64,000 nucleotides of DNA from Symsagittifera roscoffensis. Its lineage: Eukaryota; Xenacoelomorpha; Acoela; Convolutidae. The notes under the pieces were generated by a model. That model was not told the DNA's origin and did no database searches. It saw only the letters and a list, made by a program, of their open reading frames with translations. The stretch is taken from contig NC_087062.1 in assembly GCF_963678635.1 (NCBI RefSeq), positions 59,474,129 to 59,538,128 on the forward strand, written 5' to 3'. Of this stretch, positions 10,106 to 20,275 are shown piece after piece (within the stretch, counting starts at the first letter, position 1; each line of letters starts with the position of its first letter). The translations under genes were made by a program, and so were the position numbers.

Positions 10106-10440
10106 ATATCATGAATCATTACACTTGAAATATACCGATCTAAGGAGTAATAATGGTAGCAAAATTGCTGTCATCTTTTTTTTGCAGGCCAGGAGCACGT
10201 AAACTCATATGGCTCTCAGCAAATAAATTTATAATAAAACAAATTTGCGAATGTGGCGAAATTCGAATACTCAAATCCTTTTAGTTTTCGAGTTGCGACA
10301 ATCGTTATGTTAATTAATGGATCTGTTTTTTATGTTTTCAAATTCGGGCGTCATCTTTTGCCATGTTTAAGCTTTTCCATCGTAATATTTTTGCAAGTTC
10401 AACGATTTTTTTTTTCGTGTTTAAGCGATAGCGTATATTA

Positions 10441-11000
10441 CGATGCTGCAGAAATTTACGATGCTGCAAAAACTATGCTTAGTTTTTATTCCTCAGTGTA
10501 TTTCAGTGTTGCTAGGTTACGCAGGGGTTGCAAATTTTGCGTCCATTTGCGACCGCTCAAATGCTTCTAGCTTACAACTTGGACAGTTTTTTTTAATAAT
10601 CTGAAATTTTTAACCCTGTAATTTGGTGCTGGCTTCGTACTCTCAGGAGTTGGAAATCTTGACTCCAAATGTCTGCGCAAGTGCTTTTAGTATCCGATTG
10701 TGCCCTTTTTTTGCTTTTTCGGGGGAGTCAAATCTTGCTTCCCATTATAATTGCTCAAATGCTATAAGTTTCCGAGAGATGTTGTTTTTAATGATTGTTT
10801 CAAACATTTTCAGATAACTTGGATTTTAAAAATATGCATTTTCCAACCCTTTAGTTGAGTGCTGTCAGTGTACTCCAGGGGTGGCAAATCTTGCCTCCAT
10901 ATATGCCTGCTGAAATTCTTTCATTTTCCGAGCTATGACTTTTTATATGGCTTCTATAAAGTTCAAAAAACTTAGATCTCGATTTTGAAGTGTAATTGAT
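10441..11000 (+). repeat. degenerate ~170-bp tandem repeat (array 1)
   Basis: Repeated blocks with the skeleton GGGTTGCAAATYTTGCSTCC, then a GACTGCTCAAAT-like stretch, then TTTTCGAGATATGAC, then a T/A-rich spacer, appear near 10520, 10640, 10730 and 10870. The same skeleton recurs at 17500-18600 and 23850-25150. Units are highly diverged. No protein is encoded. Confidence 0.7.
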
Positions 11001-11144
11001 AAACGATTATTCGTGGATGCGTTTGAAAATAGGGAATATGTTGCAGTTTTTGAAATAGTTCTGTTTTATTTTTCGTAGTTTTCTTCATATGATTTATGTA
11101 AGCGAGTTTCATTTCACGCTAGTTTCATTTAAGTTTATTTTGGA

Positions 11145-13754
11145 ATGAGCACGAACATCACGACGGAAAAGGTATCGGCTGACCAGGCTTCAAAATTTAA
11201 TGGATTTTCCAAGCCAACTTCAATTCGGCCGTTAACTTCTTCAAACCAAATATCAAGATATGATAATCCATCTCGGTGGATTTTCAATTCTGAGAGATTA
11301 GCTGAATTTCCTTCAGTGAATAAAAGCTACGCTGATTTGTCCGATAGACAGTATCGGCAGCAGGCAGCGAACATGATACAAGATATGAGCAAATCCCTTG
11401 CTATACAGCCGCTGGCTATAAACACTGCCATAGTGTATATGCATCGTTTTTTTGTATTTCATTCCTTCGATCAGTTCGATCGCTTTCTTGTAGCCGCATG
11501 CTGCGTTTTTTTGGCATGTAAGGTTGAAGAACAACCGCGAAAGTTAGAGCACGTCGTTCTTATGTACTGCAAATGGCGGAAGATGCCAGAGAAAGTAGCA
11601 AAAGGAGAAGAACAACGAAAGCTAGTCCAAGAGTTTATACTCCATGAACAGTTATTAGTGGAAACCCTTGGATTTGACGTCCGAGTTGAACACCCACATT
11701 CCTCTGTTATTAAAATAACGGAGAAGATTAAAGCCAGTAAAGATCTGGCTCAAACTTCGTATCTTCTGGCAACAAATACACTACATCTGACAACATTTTG
11801 TTTGCAGTATACGCCCGTTGTGATAGCATGTGTTTGCATAAATCTAGCTTGTAAATGGGGCCACTGGTTAATCCCCAAGTCCAATGAAAAGAAAGATTGG
11901 TGGCAATACTTTGCTCCAAGTGGTTTTACGCAACAAAAGTTGGATGAGTTGACAGATGAGCTAGTTACCATTATTGACCAGAGTCCAGCAAAAATGAAAG
12001 AGCATCTCAAACGAAAATGTTTACCTGGAAAATCCTCTTGCGCTGTTTCGGGAAATCAGAAAGAAACGCAGTCTCAAACACCGTCCGGCCTTAAAAAGTT
12101 GGCATCACCTAATTTGAAACTAGGACTGAAGACCGCATCAAATGCAGCTCAATCAGTAGGCCCCGAAATTGGCACTCCTAAAGCAGAGACCGCTAACGAA
12201 GTTCATGCGTCTGCGACTCAGGAGGTTGTAAACGACATGGTAGACTCTTCTTCCGAAGTGAAATTGTGCAAAACAGAACCATCTGGCGAAGCAGCGGGTT
12301 CAACAGAAAGCAAAAGAAAACAGCTCTCGCTTAGTCAGTACAAGGAGCGCATTACATCCCAGAAAAAATTATCAGAGACAGCAAATACCTCGCCATGTGT
12401 CAAAGCTGAAACGCTCGATCTACCACTCGATGAAAAGGCGTCGAAGCAAGTTGATACTCCGAAGAAGAAAAGCTGTATCCTAGACGAGACGATGAGTCCA
12501 GGCACGGACGCCATAACAAATCTCCTGAAGGCTTCGGCCTTGAAGATTGAATCATCTAAGCTAAGCATTGAAACTCCTGTTCGGGATGAGAAAAACTCGA
12601 GTTCAGATTCGATAAGTCCGGGAGCCGAATCGATTGCATTGTTAATTACCGGATCTAAAGTACAACCTATTTCACAAGAAACTGATGGAAACTTAACCAT
12701 CACAGCAGAAGTGAATGCTTCTTTATTAGAACCGGCTGTTAAAGTTGAACCAGATCGTGAACCTGTTTTAAATGTAGTGAACAGCTCCCAAGAGATCAAT
12801 AATTTACTGAAATGTGCAACAAGTGTTGTCGCAACGTCTTCAACAAACAGCGGAATATATTCTATCATAAACAGTGAATCTGGGAAGTTTTCGAAAAAGA
12901 GCAAAAGTCATAAAGATAAAGACAAGAAAAAGAAAACCAAAAGTAGCAAGCACGATAAGAAAGATAAGCCCAAAAGCGAGCGCAAAAGTTTGAGAGATGA
13001 AAGCAATGGCGGGAAATCTTCAGAAGAAAGCCAGGAAACTTATTCGAATTTAAAAATAAAGTTGCGGTTGAGTCCGAAAGCAGAAGAGATTGAAACACCA
13101 CCTCCGCCACCTATCTCAACTGAAAATGCATTGTCTCTTTCTTCTAACTCCTGTGTTTTGGAAGTTCTGCGTCCAGAGGTTAATAGCACTACAAGGCCAT
13201 CTCTACCTGTCTTGAACGAACCAGCGGTTGCGCCTATAAAATTACCTGGAAGTCTCGGATCGCTTCTAGAAAGCAAGCGAACAGAAATAAGTAGCGGCGA
13301 GGATGAAGCCGCTGCAAGGAAATCAAGTAAAAAAGCCAAGAAAGCGCATCGAGAGAAGTCAGAAAAGAAAAATAAGAAAAGGGACCGAGGAGAGCTAGAA
13401 GATGAAGAAGAAAACGGTGAGCAATATCAGTCGCACAAACATCACAAAAAACACAAAAAGAAAGCGAAAAGTCGACGCGAGGACAGAGAAGACGATGAGA
13501 CACCCGACGCAGCGCCTTCTGGTAGTCTTAAACTCAAAATAAAACTCAACGGAGCACACCTCTCCTCTCATTTAGACCAGTCCACCGAATCTTTAGATGA
13601 TCAGCGGCTTCGGATGCCAACTGATTCTCATTCCGTATCTAATATTGACACACAGTACAAAGAAAGTATCTGTGTAGAATCATATCAACCAGCACATAAA
13701 AAGTTTAAATCACTGTTGTCAGACTTACCCATGCCACCTCCTCCACCCTCTTAA
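11145..13754 (+). CDS. CCNT: cyclin T (P-TEFb subunit)
   Basis: An 869-residue frame in one exon. Residues about 44-182 form the first cyclin box (RWIFNSERL, SYADLSDRQYRQQAANMIQD, NTAIVYMHRFF, ACKVEEQPRKLEHV) and about 185-285 the second (KASKDLAQTSYLLATNTLHL, TTFCLQYTPVVIACVCINLA, CKWGHWLIP). These match cyclin T1/T2. Cyclin T activates CDK9 in P-TEFb, which phosphorylates the RNA polymerase II tail and releases paused polymerase in the nucleus. The rest is disordered: Ser/Glu-rich, then two Lys-rich tracts (about 580-620 and 725-775), a His/Lys stretch (SHKHHKKHKKK) of the kind that binds the polymerase tail in vertebrate cyclin T, and a Pro-rich end. The first ATG starts the conserved N-terminal extension. 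The lack of introns is unusual. A 5' UTR intron cannot be excluded. Confidence 0.93.
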   Translation: MSTNITTEKVSADQASKFNGFSKPTSIRPLTSSNQISRYDNPSRWIFNSERLAEFPSVNKSYADLSDRQYRQQAANMIQDMSKSLAIQPLAINTAIVYMHRFFVFHSFDQFDRFLVAACCVFLACKVEEQPRKLEHVVLMYCKWRKMPEKVAKGEEQRKLVQEFILHEQLLVETLGFDVRVEHPHSSVIKITEKIKASKDLAQTSYLLATNTLHLTTFCLQYTPVVIACVCINLACKWGHWLIPKSNEKKDWWQYFAPSGFTQQKLDELTDELVTIIDQSPAKMKEHLKRKCLPGKSSCAVSGNQKETQSQTPSGLKKLASPNLKLGLKTASNAAQSVGPEIGTPKAETANEVHASATQEVVNDMVDSSSEVKLCKTEPSGEAAGSTESKRKQLSLSQYKERITSQKKLSETANTSPCVKAETLDLPLDEKASKQVDTPKKKSCILDETMSPGTDAITNLLKASALKIESSKLSIETPVRDEKNSSSDSISPGAESIALLITGSKVQPISQETDGNLTITAEVNASLLEPAVKVEPDREPVLNVVNSSQEINNLLKCATSVVATSSTNSGIYSIINSESGKFSKKSKSHKDKDKKKKTKSSKHDKKDKPKSERKSLRDESNGGKSSEESQETYSNLKIKLRLSPKAEEIETPPPPPISTENALSLSSNSCVLEVLRPEVNSTTRPSLPVLNEPAVAPIKLPGSLGSLLESKRTEISSGEDEAAARKSSKKAKKAHREKSEKKNKKRDRGELEDEEENGEQYQSHKHHKKHKKKAKSRREDREDDETPDAAPSGSLKLKIKLNGAHLSSHLDQSTESLDDQRLRMPTDSHSVSNIDTQYKESICVESYQPAHKKFKSLLSDLPMPPPPPS

Positions 13755-14858
13755 CCAACTGGATGTCATGAAAATTTGTGATGAAACTCGAAACTTAATA
13801 GTAGATAATAATTCAAGATGATTTACGAAAGATTTCTCATTACGTAAATTTATTGTTATTTTGCGCTGTTTTGACCTAACCCTAAGTATTAGTTTTTATC
13901 TAATTGCATAAACGAGTTTGTGCAAGAATAAGTGCTGGCTGTGGGTGATTCATTGCTCATTTTGATCAAATTAGTTACTAGCATATGTTTTAGTTATTCT
14001 TTATTAGCTAGACTATTTCTCGAGTTTACGGGTGCCATTAGGAAGTCAGAACGCTAATGTATAACTCAGCATTGGCAAGTAGCAACTGTTTACTTCTTTG
14101 CGCTTTCAATCGGAGCGGTGTTCGGCAGGTAAGGCAATAGCTTTTAAGACAAGAGCCATTTTTGATGGGATTTTTAAGACGACGCTACACACCTTTTTTC
14201 AGCTGTGTTTCTGAGAAGTAGAAACTGCTTAAATTCTTAACGCCCATTTGTCGTCTCAATTTCATGTTGTTTCTTATTTCGACTAATCATTTATTGAAGT
14301 TGATCAAGTTGTTGACAAACTGTGCGATAACTCCCTCAATTAGGGAAGCTCGACCCAAGACTAAGAGTCTTTTTACACCTGTCAATTATGCGTCATTCAA
14401 TGGCCGAGTTTTTCGCAGGGGATGTAGTGATTACCATGAGTGCCTTTTAGCTTGTGTTAATTGCTTTAAGGGGTTGCGCTTTCAGACGAAAAATAAACTA
14501 GCATAAAATTTCAATTAGTTCCGACACTCACTTGATTTTTAAGGGGAGTTATAAGGGGAGAATTAGAAATTTGGCTTAAAAGCTTATTGTTCAAAATTGC
14601 AAATATGAGTAAGCAAAACGTGAAATGGAGAATCTTCAAACAACATTTCTTTACATTTTAATTGTGCAAGGCATTTCAGCAGACCGGATTTTTAGCAGAC
14701 CAATCTGTTCGCAGACTCAGAACAATTATGAAGTCAGACAGCTAACTTCAAACGCAGCATTGATGATTAGCGACCGCTTGTTCCGCTGGGCTTCAATACA
14801 ACACGAGTGTTTTTGTGCGCGTAAATCTTTGTTTTGCCGCTAATTTAGACTGTTTTGT
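13755..14858. other. cyclin T 3' flank, no gene seen
   Basis: AT-rich sequence. It contains one arm of an inverted repeat at 14308-14405 (see 14308-15440). Short open frames here look random. Confidence 0.4.
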
Positions 14859-15440
14859 GGTGGAAGCCCTCATGCGCGAAGATACAAATCAGCCAATCAG
14901 ATTTCAGCAATCTAAAATTTGGAAAGAAAGTAAACATTTCCAGGGACTGGAGTATTGATATTGGTCGAATTTAAAAACGGCAGAAATATGCAAAATTTTC
15001 AAATTGTCATTGACCGCCGCGAAATTGGGACAAATTTTATATTTCAAGGGTTTCGTAATGAAAGATATTGCTTCATTTACTTCATTTCAATTAAATGGCA
15101 ATTACTTCTTTTTAAAAATTGACTTTCGGCTAAATTTGTGTTCGATAGCCCCCTGTTTTGTTTTTAAAGTTGATAGTTTTGTTTACAAATCGTGAGATAA
15201 TTGTCTTAATTGGGGAAGATTGGTCCAAGACTGAATGTCTTTTTGGGTGTCTGGCAACCAATCATCCATTACTTCATTACTTTGGTCTGCTAAAAGACTC
15301 ATTTTTTACTTTTTATGCTAAAAGATTGCAGACCAACGTAAATCAACCGACGCATTAATAGACAGGCGTAAAAAGACGCTTAGTACTGGGTAAAGCTTTC
15401 CTGGTTAAGCAATTATCTCACGGTTTGTCAAGAGGGTGGG
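14308..15440. repeat. inverted repeat pair with a further direct copy
   Basis: Bases 14308-14405 (from GTTGACAAACTGTGCGATAA) are the imperfect reverse complement of 15340-15440 and also resemble 15177-15275 in direct orientation. The shared core includes CAAGACTRAGWGTCTTTTT and TCAATTA stretches. Together with the nested miniature elements this makes a foldback-prone cluster. Confidence 0.6.
14859..15162 (-). mobile_element. miniature inverted-repeat element, family B, copy 1
   Basis: Starts GGTGGAAGCCCTCATGCGCG and runs to about ATAGCCCCC. Over about 270 bp it is the reverse complement of 15930-16290 with scattered mismatches. One end has lost part of the CATGCGCGAAGGACC repeat that the other copy keeps. 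It has no coding capacity. Confidence 0.7.
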
Positions 15441-15846
15441 TATTCAAAAGTACCAAAATGATAAATCAGTCCCATTGGTACCGAAATAAAAAATCAATCG
15501 CGGTAGTACCAAAAATATTCAATTGGCCTAAGACTATTAAGCCGACTACTTTAAGCCTTTGGCTTAAGGTCGCCGGTGGGCGCGCGTCGCCGCTTCGCGG
15601 CGATAACCGGCTCTAATTTTTGTATAGAGTCCTACCCTCTGTTGGCAAGCTCGCAACACGTTGGCGCGACTGCGTCGGTCACTATTCTGCTGTTTAGTTT
15701 TCTTTGTTTGAACAGTAGAAAATTAATGTAATAATTCGTTGGCTCACAATTCGACCAATCAGAAATCGAGTTGAATAATTTTGGTACAAATGGGACCGAT
15801 TTTTCATTTTGGTACAAATGACCGTTGGTACAAATGGGACGTCACC
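15435..15846. mobile_element. hAT-like non-autonomous element, family A, copy 1
   Basis: A 412-bp element with imperfect terminal inverted repeats (starts GGTGGGTATTCAAAAGTACC, ends GGTACAAATGGGACGTCACC). It is flanked by the direct repeat TGTCAAGAG (15426-15434 and 15847-15855), so the target duplication is 8-9 bp. It matches 30664-31077 throughout, including a central GC-rich hairpin around CGCCGCTTCGCGGCG and a CAAGCTCGCAACACGTTGGC block. It has inserted into the arm of an older inverted repeat. Confidence 0.85.
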
Positions 15847-15929
15847 TGTCAAGAGAACTATGAACTTCAAAAACAGTAGTCTCAATTAGCGGCTGATTTA
15901 AGCGTCGAATATAAGAACAGAATACTAAA

Positions 15930-16290
15930 ACGGGGGCTATTCTCATGCGCGAAGGACCGAATGCGCGAAAAAACTTAGGAGCGATTGACCGAAAATAAAA
16001 TTAGCCGAAAGTCAAATTTTGAAAAGATTCAATTGCCATTCAATTAAATGAAGCAATATTTCGCTTCTTTTATAACGAAACCCTTGACATATGAAATTTG
16101 TTCCAATTCGGCGGCGGTCAGTGACAATTTGAAAATTTTGCATATTTCTGCTGTTTTTATATTCGGCCAATATCAATATTTTAGTCCCTGGAAACGTTTA
16201 CTTTCTTTGCAAATTATAGATTACTGAAATCTGATTGGCTGATTGTATTTTCGCGCATTCGGTCCTTCGCGCATACGGGATTCCACCTAT
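15930..16290 (+). mobile_element. miniature inverted-repeat element, family B, copy 2
   Basis: The ends are GGGGGCTATTCTCATGCGCG and the reverse complement of GGTGGAATCCCGTATGCGCG. Each is followed by AAGGACCGAATGCGCGAAAA, so the terminal inverted repeats are about 40 bp. Flanking ACTAAAACG and ATTAAAACG look like a slightly diverged target duplication. Related copies lie at 14859-15162 and, shortened, at about 62813-62975. Confidence 0.75.
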
Positions 16291-17324
16291 TAAAACGGTC
16301 GCTACTTCAAGCGTTCGTTGATACCAATCGTGTCGAATGTCAAGCGTTTTGAATAGCTAATTGATTTGAAAAGGGTAGTCTTCTAAAAAAAAAACCTGCC
16401 CGCGAATTCGCGAACATCTATAAAATTGAAATATACAAAGTGGTTTTAAAAGTTGTTGGCATTTTTTGTAACGAAGATATCCGGTTGCTGTGAAGGTAGC
16501 ATCAAATGCTCTGACCACTGAGCTTAGTGAAAAAAAAAATCAAAATATAAAATTTCTTTTGTTTCTACCTGTTTTTAAGAAAAAGAGACTGAGTTAACTA
16601 AAAACTGTTAGACTGAGATTAAGAAACTTCTCAAGTACTGTAAAGAATTGAGTTAACTTGTCTCATTTTCAGCGTCATCAATTTCGTCTGAAAATTGATC
16701 TATAAATTAACAAATGCAGACCAAAATTTCTTGCCATAACGTTGAATTGTTTATTATGAATTATACCTTACTTCTTTGAGGGCGTCAAAATGCGCAGGAA
16801 AAAACATTCTATGCTATAATTCTTTCCCTTCACTTCGACAGTGGTCGGAAGAAAAAGTAGAATCCAATGCTGATTCCAAAGCTATGCCTTTTCTTACGTT
16901 CAGCTCAGAAACTAACTTAAACAATTTGATAGTTTTCGAAATTATCAGGGCTAAAATTATTCAAAATTATATCACAATTTTAGGATGGAAAAATTTTTGT
17001 TTTGGCTCGTTATGGTTTTTGCTTACTGCTTTTGCTCTTGAAATCAGGTATCAAAACATGAACGTCATATGTGGTCGAGTGCTAAGAAAGATTATAAGCC
17101 CTGTGCGCTCGTTTACCTTGATTTTTGAAAATTGCCTAAACTTTTGCCAGTGTCGAGAAAACAGTTTCAAATTATGTTTATAGCCCAACAGCGAGTAAAG
17201 TGAGCAAGTAGTGCAAAAATTTGAATATCCAACTGCTGTGGTCGCTTTGAATGATAGATTGTGAGAAGCCTTTAATCGGCAATATTTGACAATTGAAGGC
17301 TTCTAACAGTATCTATTATATAGT
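16291..17324. other. no gene seen
   Basis: AT-rich. A 135-codon open frame at 16776-17183 shows no recognisable domain or codon pattern and I do not call it. Confidence 0.4.
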
Positions 17325-18610
17325 TAAATGCGGGCTTCACTATCTCGCCATGTGTATACTTTTTCAAAGTATTGTTTTTGCATGTTCAACGAAAGAATTT
17401 TTTCACGTTTAAGGTATATCGTACATTGCAATGGTTAAGAATTTTTTCGATTTTCCAGTTTGATGTCAAGGATTAATTCATCAATTTTGACATTAGCAAC
17501 CATATGGTAGGATGCTATAAGGATTCCCTAGGGGTTATGAATTTGGCCTCCATATACAAATAACAAAATCCTTTCAGTTTACGAGATAAGGCAATTTTCG
17601 AAAAACCATGCACTTGAACAAATTCTCAAAGTTTGATATTCTCAACACTGTAGTTGGGTGCTGCCAGTGTACCCTCAGCGATTGCAAATCTCGCCCCAAA
17701 TCTCTTTTCCCAAATCCTTGTAGTTTTCGAGATATGGCATTTCTTAAGATTTTTTTCAAAAAAATCAAAAAAAAGTTTTAGGAAACAAATTTTACTTTTT
17801 GTCTTCAACTCTCGAAATACCCGTTTTTGTAGTCGGGGCTGTCAGAATACTCTCAGGGCTTCAGGGGTTGCGAATCTTGTCTCCAACTATGACTGCTCAA
17901 ATCCTTGTAGTTTTCGAGATATGACGTGTTTTATGATTTCTATAATTTTTCAGAAAACTTAGGTTTGAAAAATTCAAAAATTTGAAATTTTCAATCTTGA
18001 AGTTTTGGACTGCAAAGGTGCAATCACGAACTACAAGTTGCAAATTTTGCGTCCAAATGCGACTGCTCAAGTGCTCTTAGTTTCCGAGATGTGACGTTTG
18101 TTATATCTTTTTTTCTCAAAAATGTTCAAAGAACTTAGTTATAAATAGTTTTACAAAGTCTGAATTTCACATCTCTACATTGAGGCTCTTCCATTGCACT
18201 TTCAGGAGTTACTAATTTTACCTCCAATTATGACGGAACAAATTCTTATAGTTTCCGGGATGTGACGTTTTATGTGATTTTTTCAAAAATTTCAGAAAAC
18301 TAGTTTTTTTTTTCAATTTTTGAAGCTCCTAATCCAGTAGTTGGGGCTGTCAAAGTACTCTCTGGAGCTGCTAATCCTGCCTCTAAAAATGACTGCTGAA
18401 ATCTTTTTCTAAATGAGATATGACGTTTCTTATGTTTTTTTTTTTTCAAAAAAGTTCTTAGAAAGCTTAAGTTTGAAGTATCTCAAAAATTGAATTTCCC
18501 AGCGTTGTAGTGTTTGGCACTGCGAGAGTACTCTCAAGATTTGCAAATTTTACTTTCCAATGGGACTGCTCATTGCTTTTAGTTTCCTTGATGCGACGTT
18601 TTTTGATGTC
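17325..18610 (+). repeat. degenerate ~170-bp tandem repeat with leader (array 2)
   Basis: A leader at about 17329-17530 (ATGCGGGCTTCACTATCTCG, then a GTTCAACGAAAG stretch, then TACATTGCAATGG) precedes seven or so repeat units. Their core GTTGCRAAT..TGCCTCC..GACTGCTCAAAT..TTTTCGAGATATGACG recurs near 17535, 17685, 17870, 18038, 18210, 18372 and 18541, a spacing of about 150-185 bp. The leader also precedes the array in the CIBAR intron and appears near 10360. Confidence 0.75.
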
Positions 18611-18649
18611 ATTTTAAACAAGCAAAGCATTATGAATTTTCTTATAGTA

Positions 18650-20275
18650 TGAATTTTCTTTTTTTTTCCAACCTAAGTCGCAAATATTGTTTCGACGCAA
18701 ATTTTGTCGCTATAAAGTGTGTTCATTTTGATCAAAAACCAGCTGTTAGGTACAGCCAATACTAAGGGTATTAACACAGACTATTTTTGTTCCAGCTTTC
18801 GTAAAGAGTAACGGAATATTTGTGCTCGGGGTGGGTTTTTTTTTTCTTCAGGCAAATTTCGACTTTTTAACTAGCCATTTTTGACGGAGTTTTTTTAAAA
18901 TCTTTCAAAATGTATTGTTTTCTTGGGCTTAAACTTGAAACAGATAATTTACCTGTGATCATTTTTTGTAAAGTTTTTGCGGTTCGAAGTGTGCCAATTT
19001 CGGACAATTAACGCGCGAGATATTCCGCGCTATTAACGCAAAAGCCCAGATTTAATCCGTCTTAGAAATCGTTCCAAATTAGTTGAATGAAACTTATTTG
19101 CCATAATTTATTTGTTATCAGGAGCGAAATTTATCTTTTTGTTTTTTATATGGCGTGAGGGGATGATTTTCACAAAAAGTCTCATATAAAAAAGAATTTC
19201 TTTTTTTTATTACATTTAATTTTTTCCTGTTATTACTGCTCCAGAGACTGCTCTATAAATTGGGACTTGTTAGTTGGTTTTTTTTCAAATTGACTGGTTA
19301 TGCTAATGCGTCATAATTGGCGTGCGTCACTTAAGAAATTTTGTGTAGACTCAACGTTTTACTCTTTCAGTTTTTCCCCGTAGCGTTATCGGTCATGTTT
19401 TTGCGTGTGTATGCGAAGTGCAACTTCGCCTCTATTTACGCAAGCAAAGCTTGTGCTATAATATGAATTATCTTTTTTTACCAACCTAAGTCGCAAATAT
19501 TGTTGCGACGCAAATATTGTTGCGATAAATGGTGTTCATTTTGAAAGTGTTCATTTTGGTCAATAACCAGCTTTTAAGTACAGCCAATGCTAAAGATATT
19601 AACAGTGTCTATTATTGTTCCAACTTTCGTAACGAAGGTAACGGAATATTTGTGCTCGGGGTTGTTTTTTTTTTTCAGACAAATTTTGACTTTTAACTAG
19701 CTATTTTTGACGGAATATTTTATTATTTTTCGAATAGTATTGTTGTCTTGGGCTTAAATTTTTAAGTATATTTAACCTGTGATCATTTTTTGTAAAGTTA
19801 TGGGAGTTTAATGAATGCCATTTTGGCCAATTTCGGACAATTAACGCGCGATATACTCCGCGCTACTAACGCGTGAGCGGAAATTTAATCCGTCTTAGAA
19901 ATCGTTCCAAATGGGTTGAATGAAGCTTTTTTGCCATAATTGATTTGTTACTAGGTGCAAAACTCATCATTTTGATTTTTATGTGGCGTGTCGGGTAATG
20001 ATTTTCACAAAAAATCTCAAATAATTTTTTTTTTTTCATTTTTATTACATTTGATTTTTTCATATTATTACTTTTCCCTTGACTGCTCTATAAATTGAGG
20101 CAAGTTAGTTGGTAATTTTTTTTCAATTTGACTTGTACTGCTAATGCGTCATAATTGGCGTGCGTCACTTAAGAAACTTTGTGTAGAATCAAAATTTTAC
20201 TCATTCAGTTTTTCCCAGCAGCGTTATCGGTCATATTTTTGTTTGTGTATGCGAAGTGCAACTTCGCCTCTGTGT
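18650..20275 (+). repeat. tandem duplication of a ~0.82-kb non-coding unit
   Basis: Unit 1 starts near 18671 and unit 2 near 19484 (both CCTAAGTCGCAAATATTGTT). Matching landmarks follow in order: CTAAGGGTATTAACA, ACGGAATATTTGTGCTCGGG, a run of GCGCGAGATATTCCGC type, GTCATAATTGGCGTGCGTCA, and the terminal hairpin motif GCGAAGTGCAACTTCGCCTC at 19413 and 20251. Copies differ by many small indels. No coding frame is conserved. Confidence 0.75.

Larger units (their letters stand above)
9002..10440 (-). mobile_element. Penelope-like element fragment, copy 2
   Basis: On the minus strand this 1439-bp unit carries a Penelope-type RT (10105-9334) followed by a GIY-YIG endonuclease (9217-9002), the domain order typical of Penelope-like elements. 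It is truncated at both ends, and the RT frame is broken near 9830. It ends where copy 1 begins, and both copies share the same outer boundaries, so this is a head-to-tail duplication of a block that also includes flanking repeat DNA (about 10206-10440). Confidence 0.85.

Noticed and set aside
16776..17183. 135-codon open frame
   Set aside because: No domain, no codon bias, in AT-rich DNA next to repeats.
19407..20275. Helitron 3' end
   Set aside because: The hairpin is there but the CTRR end and 5' TC are not.
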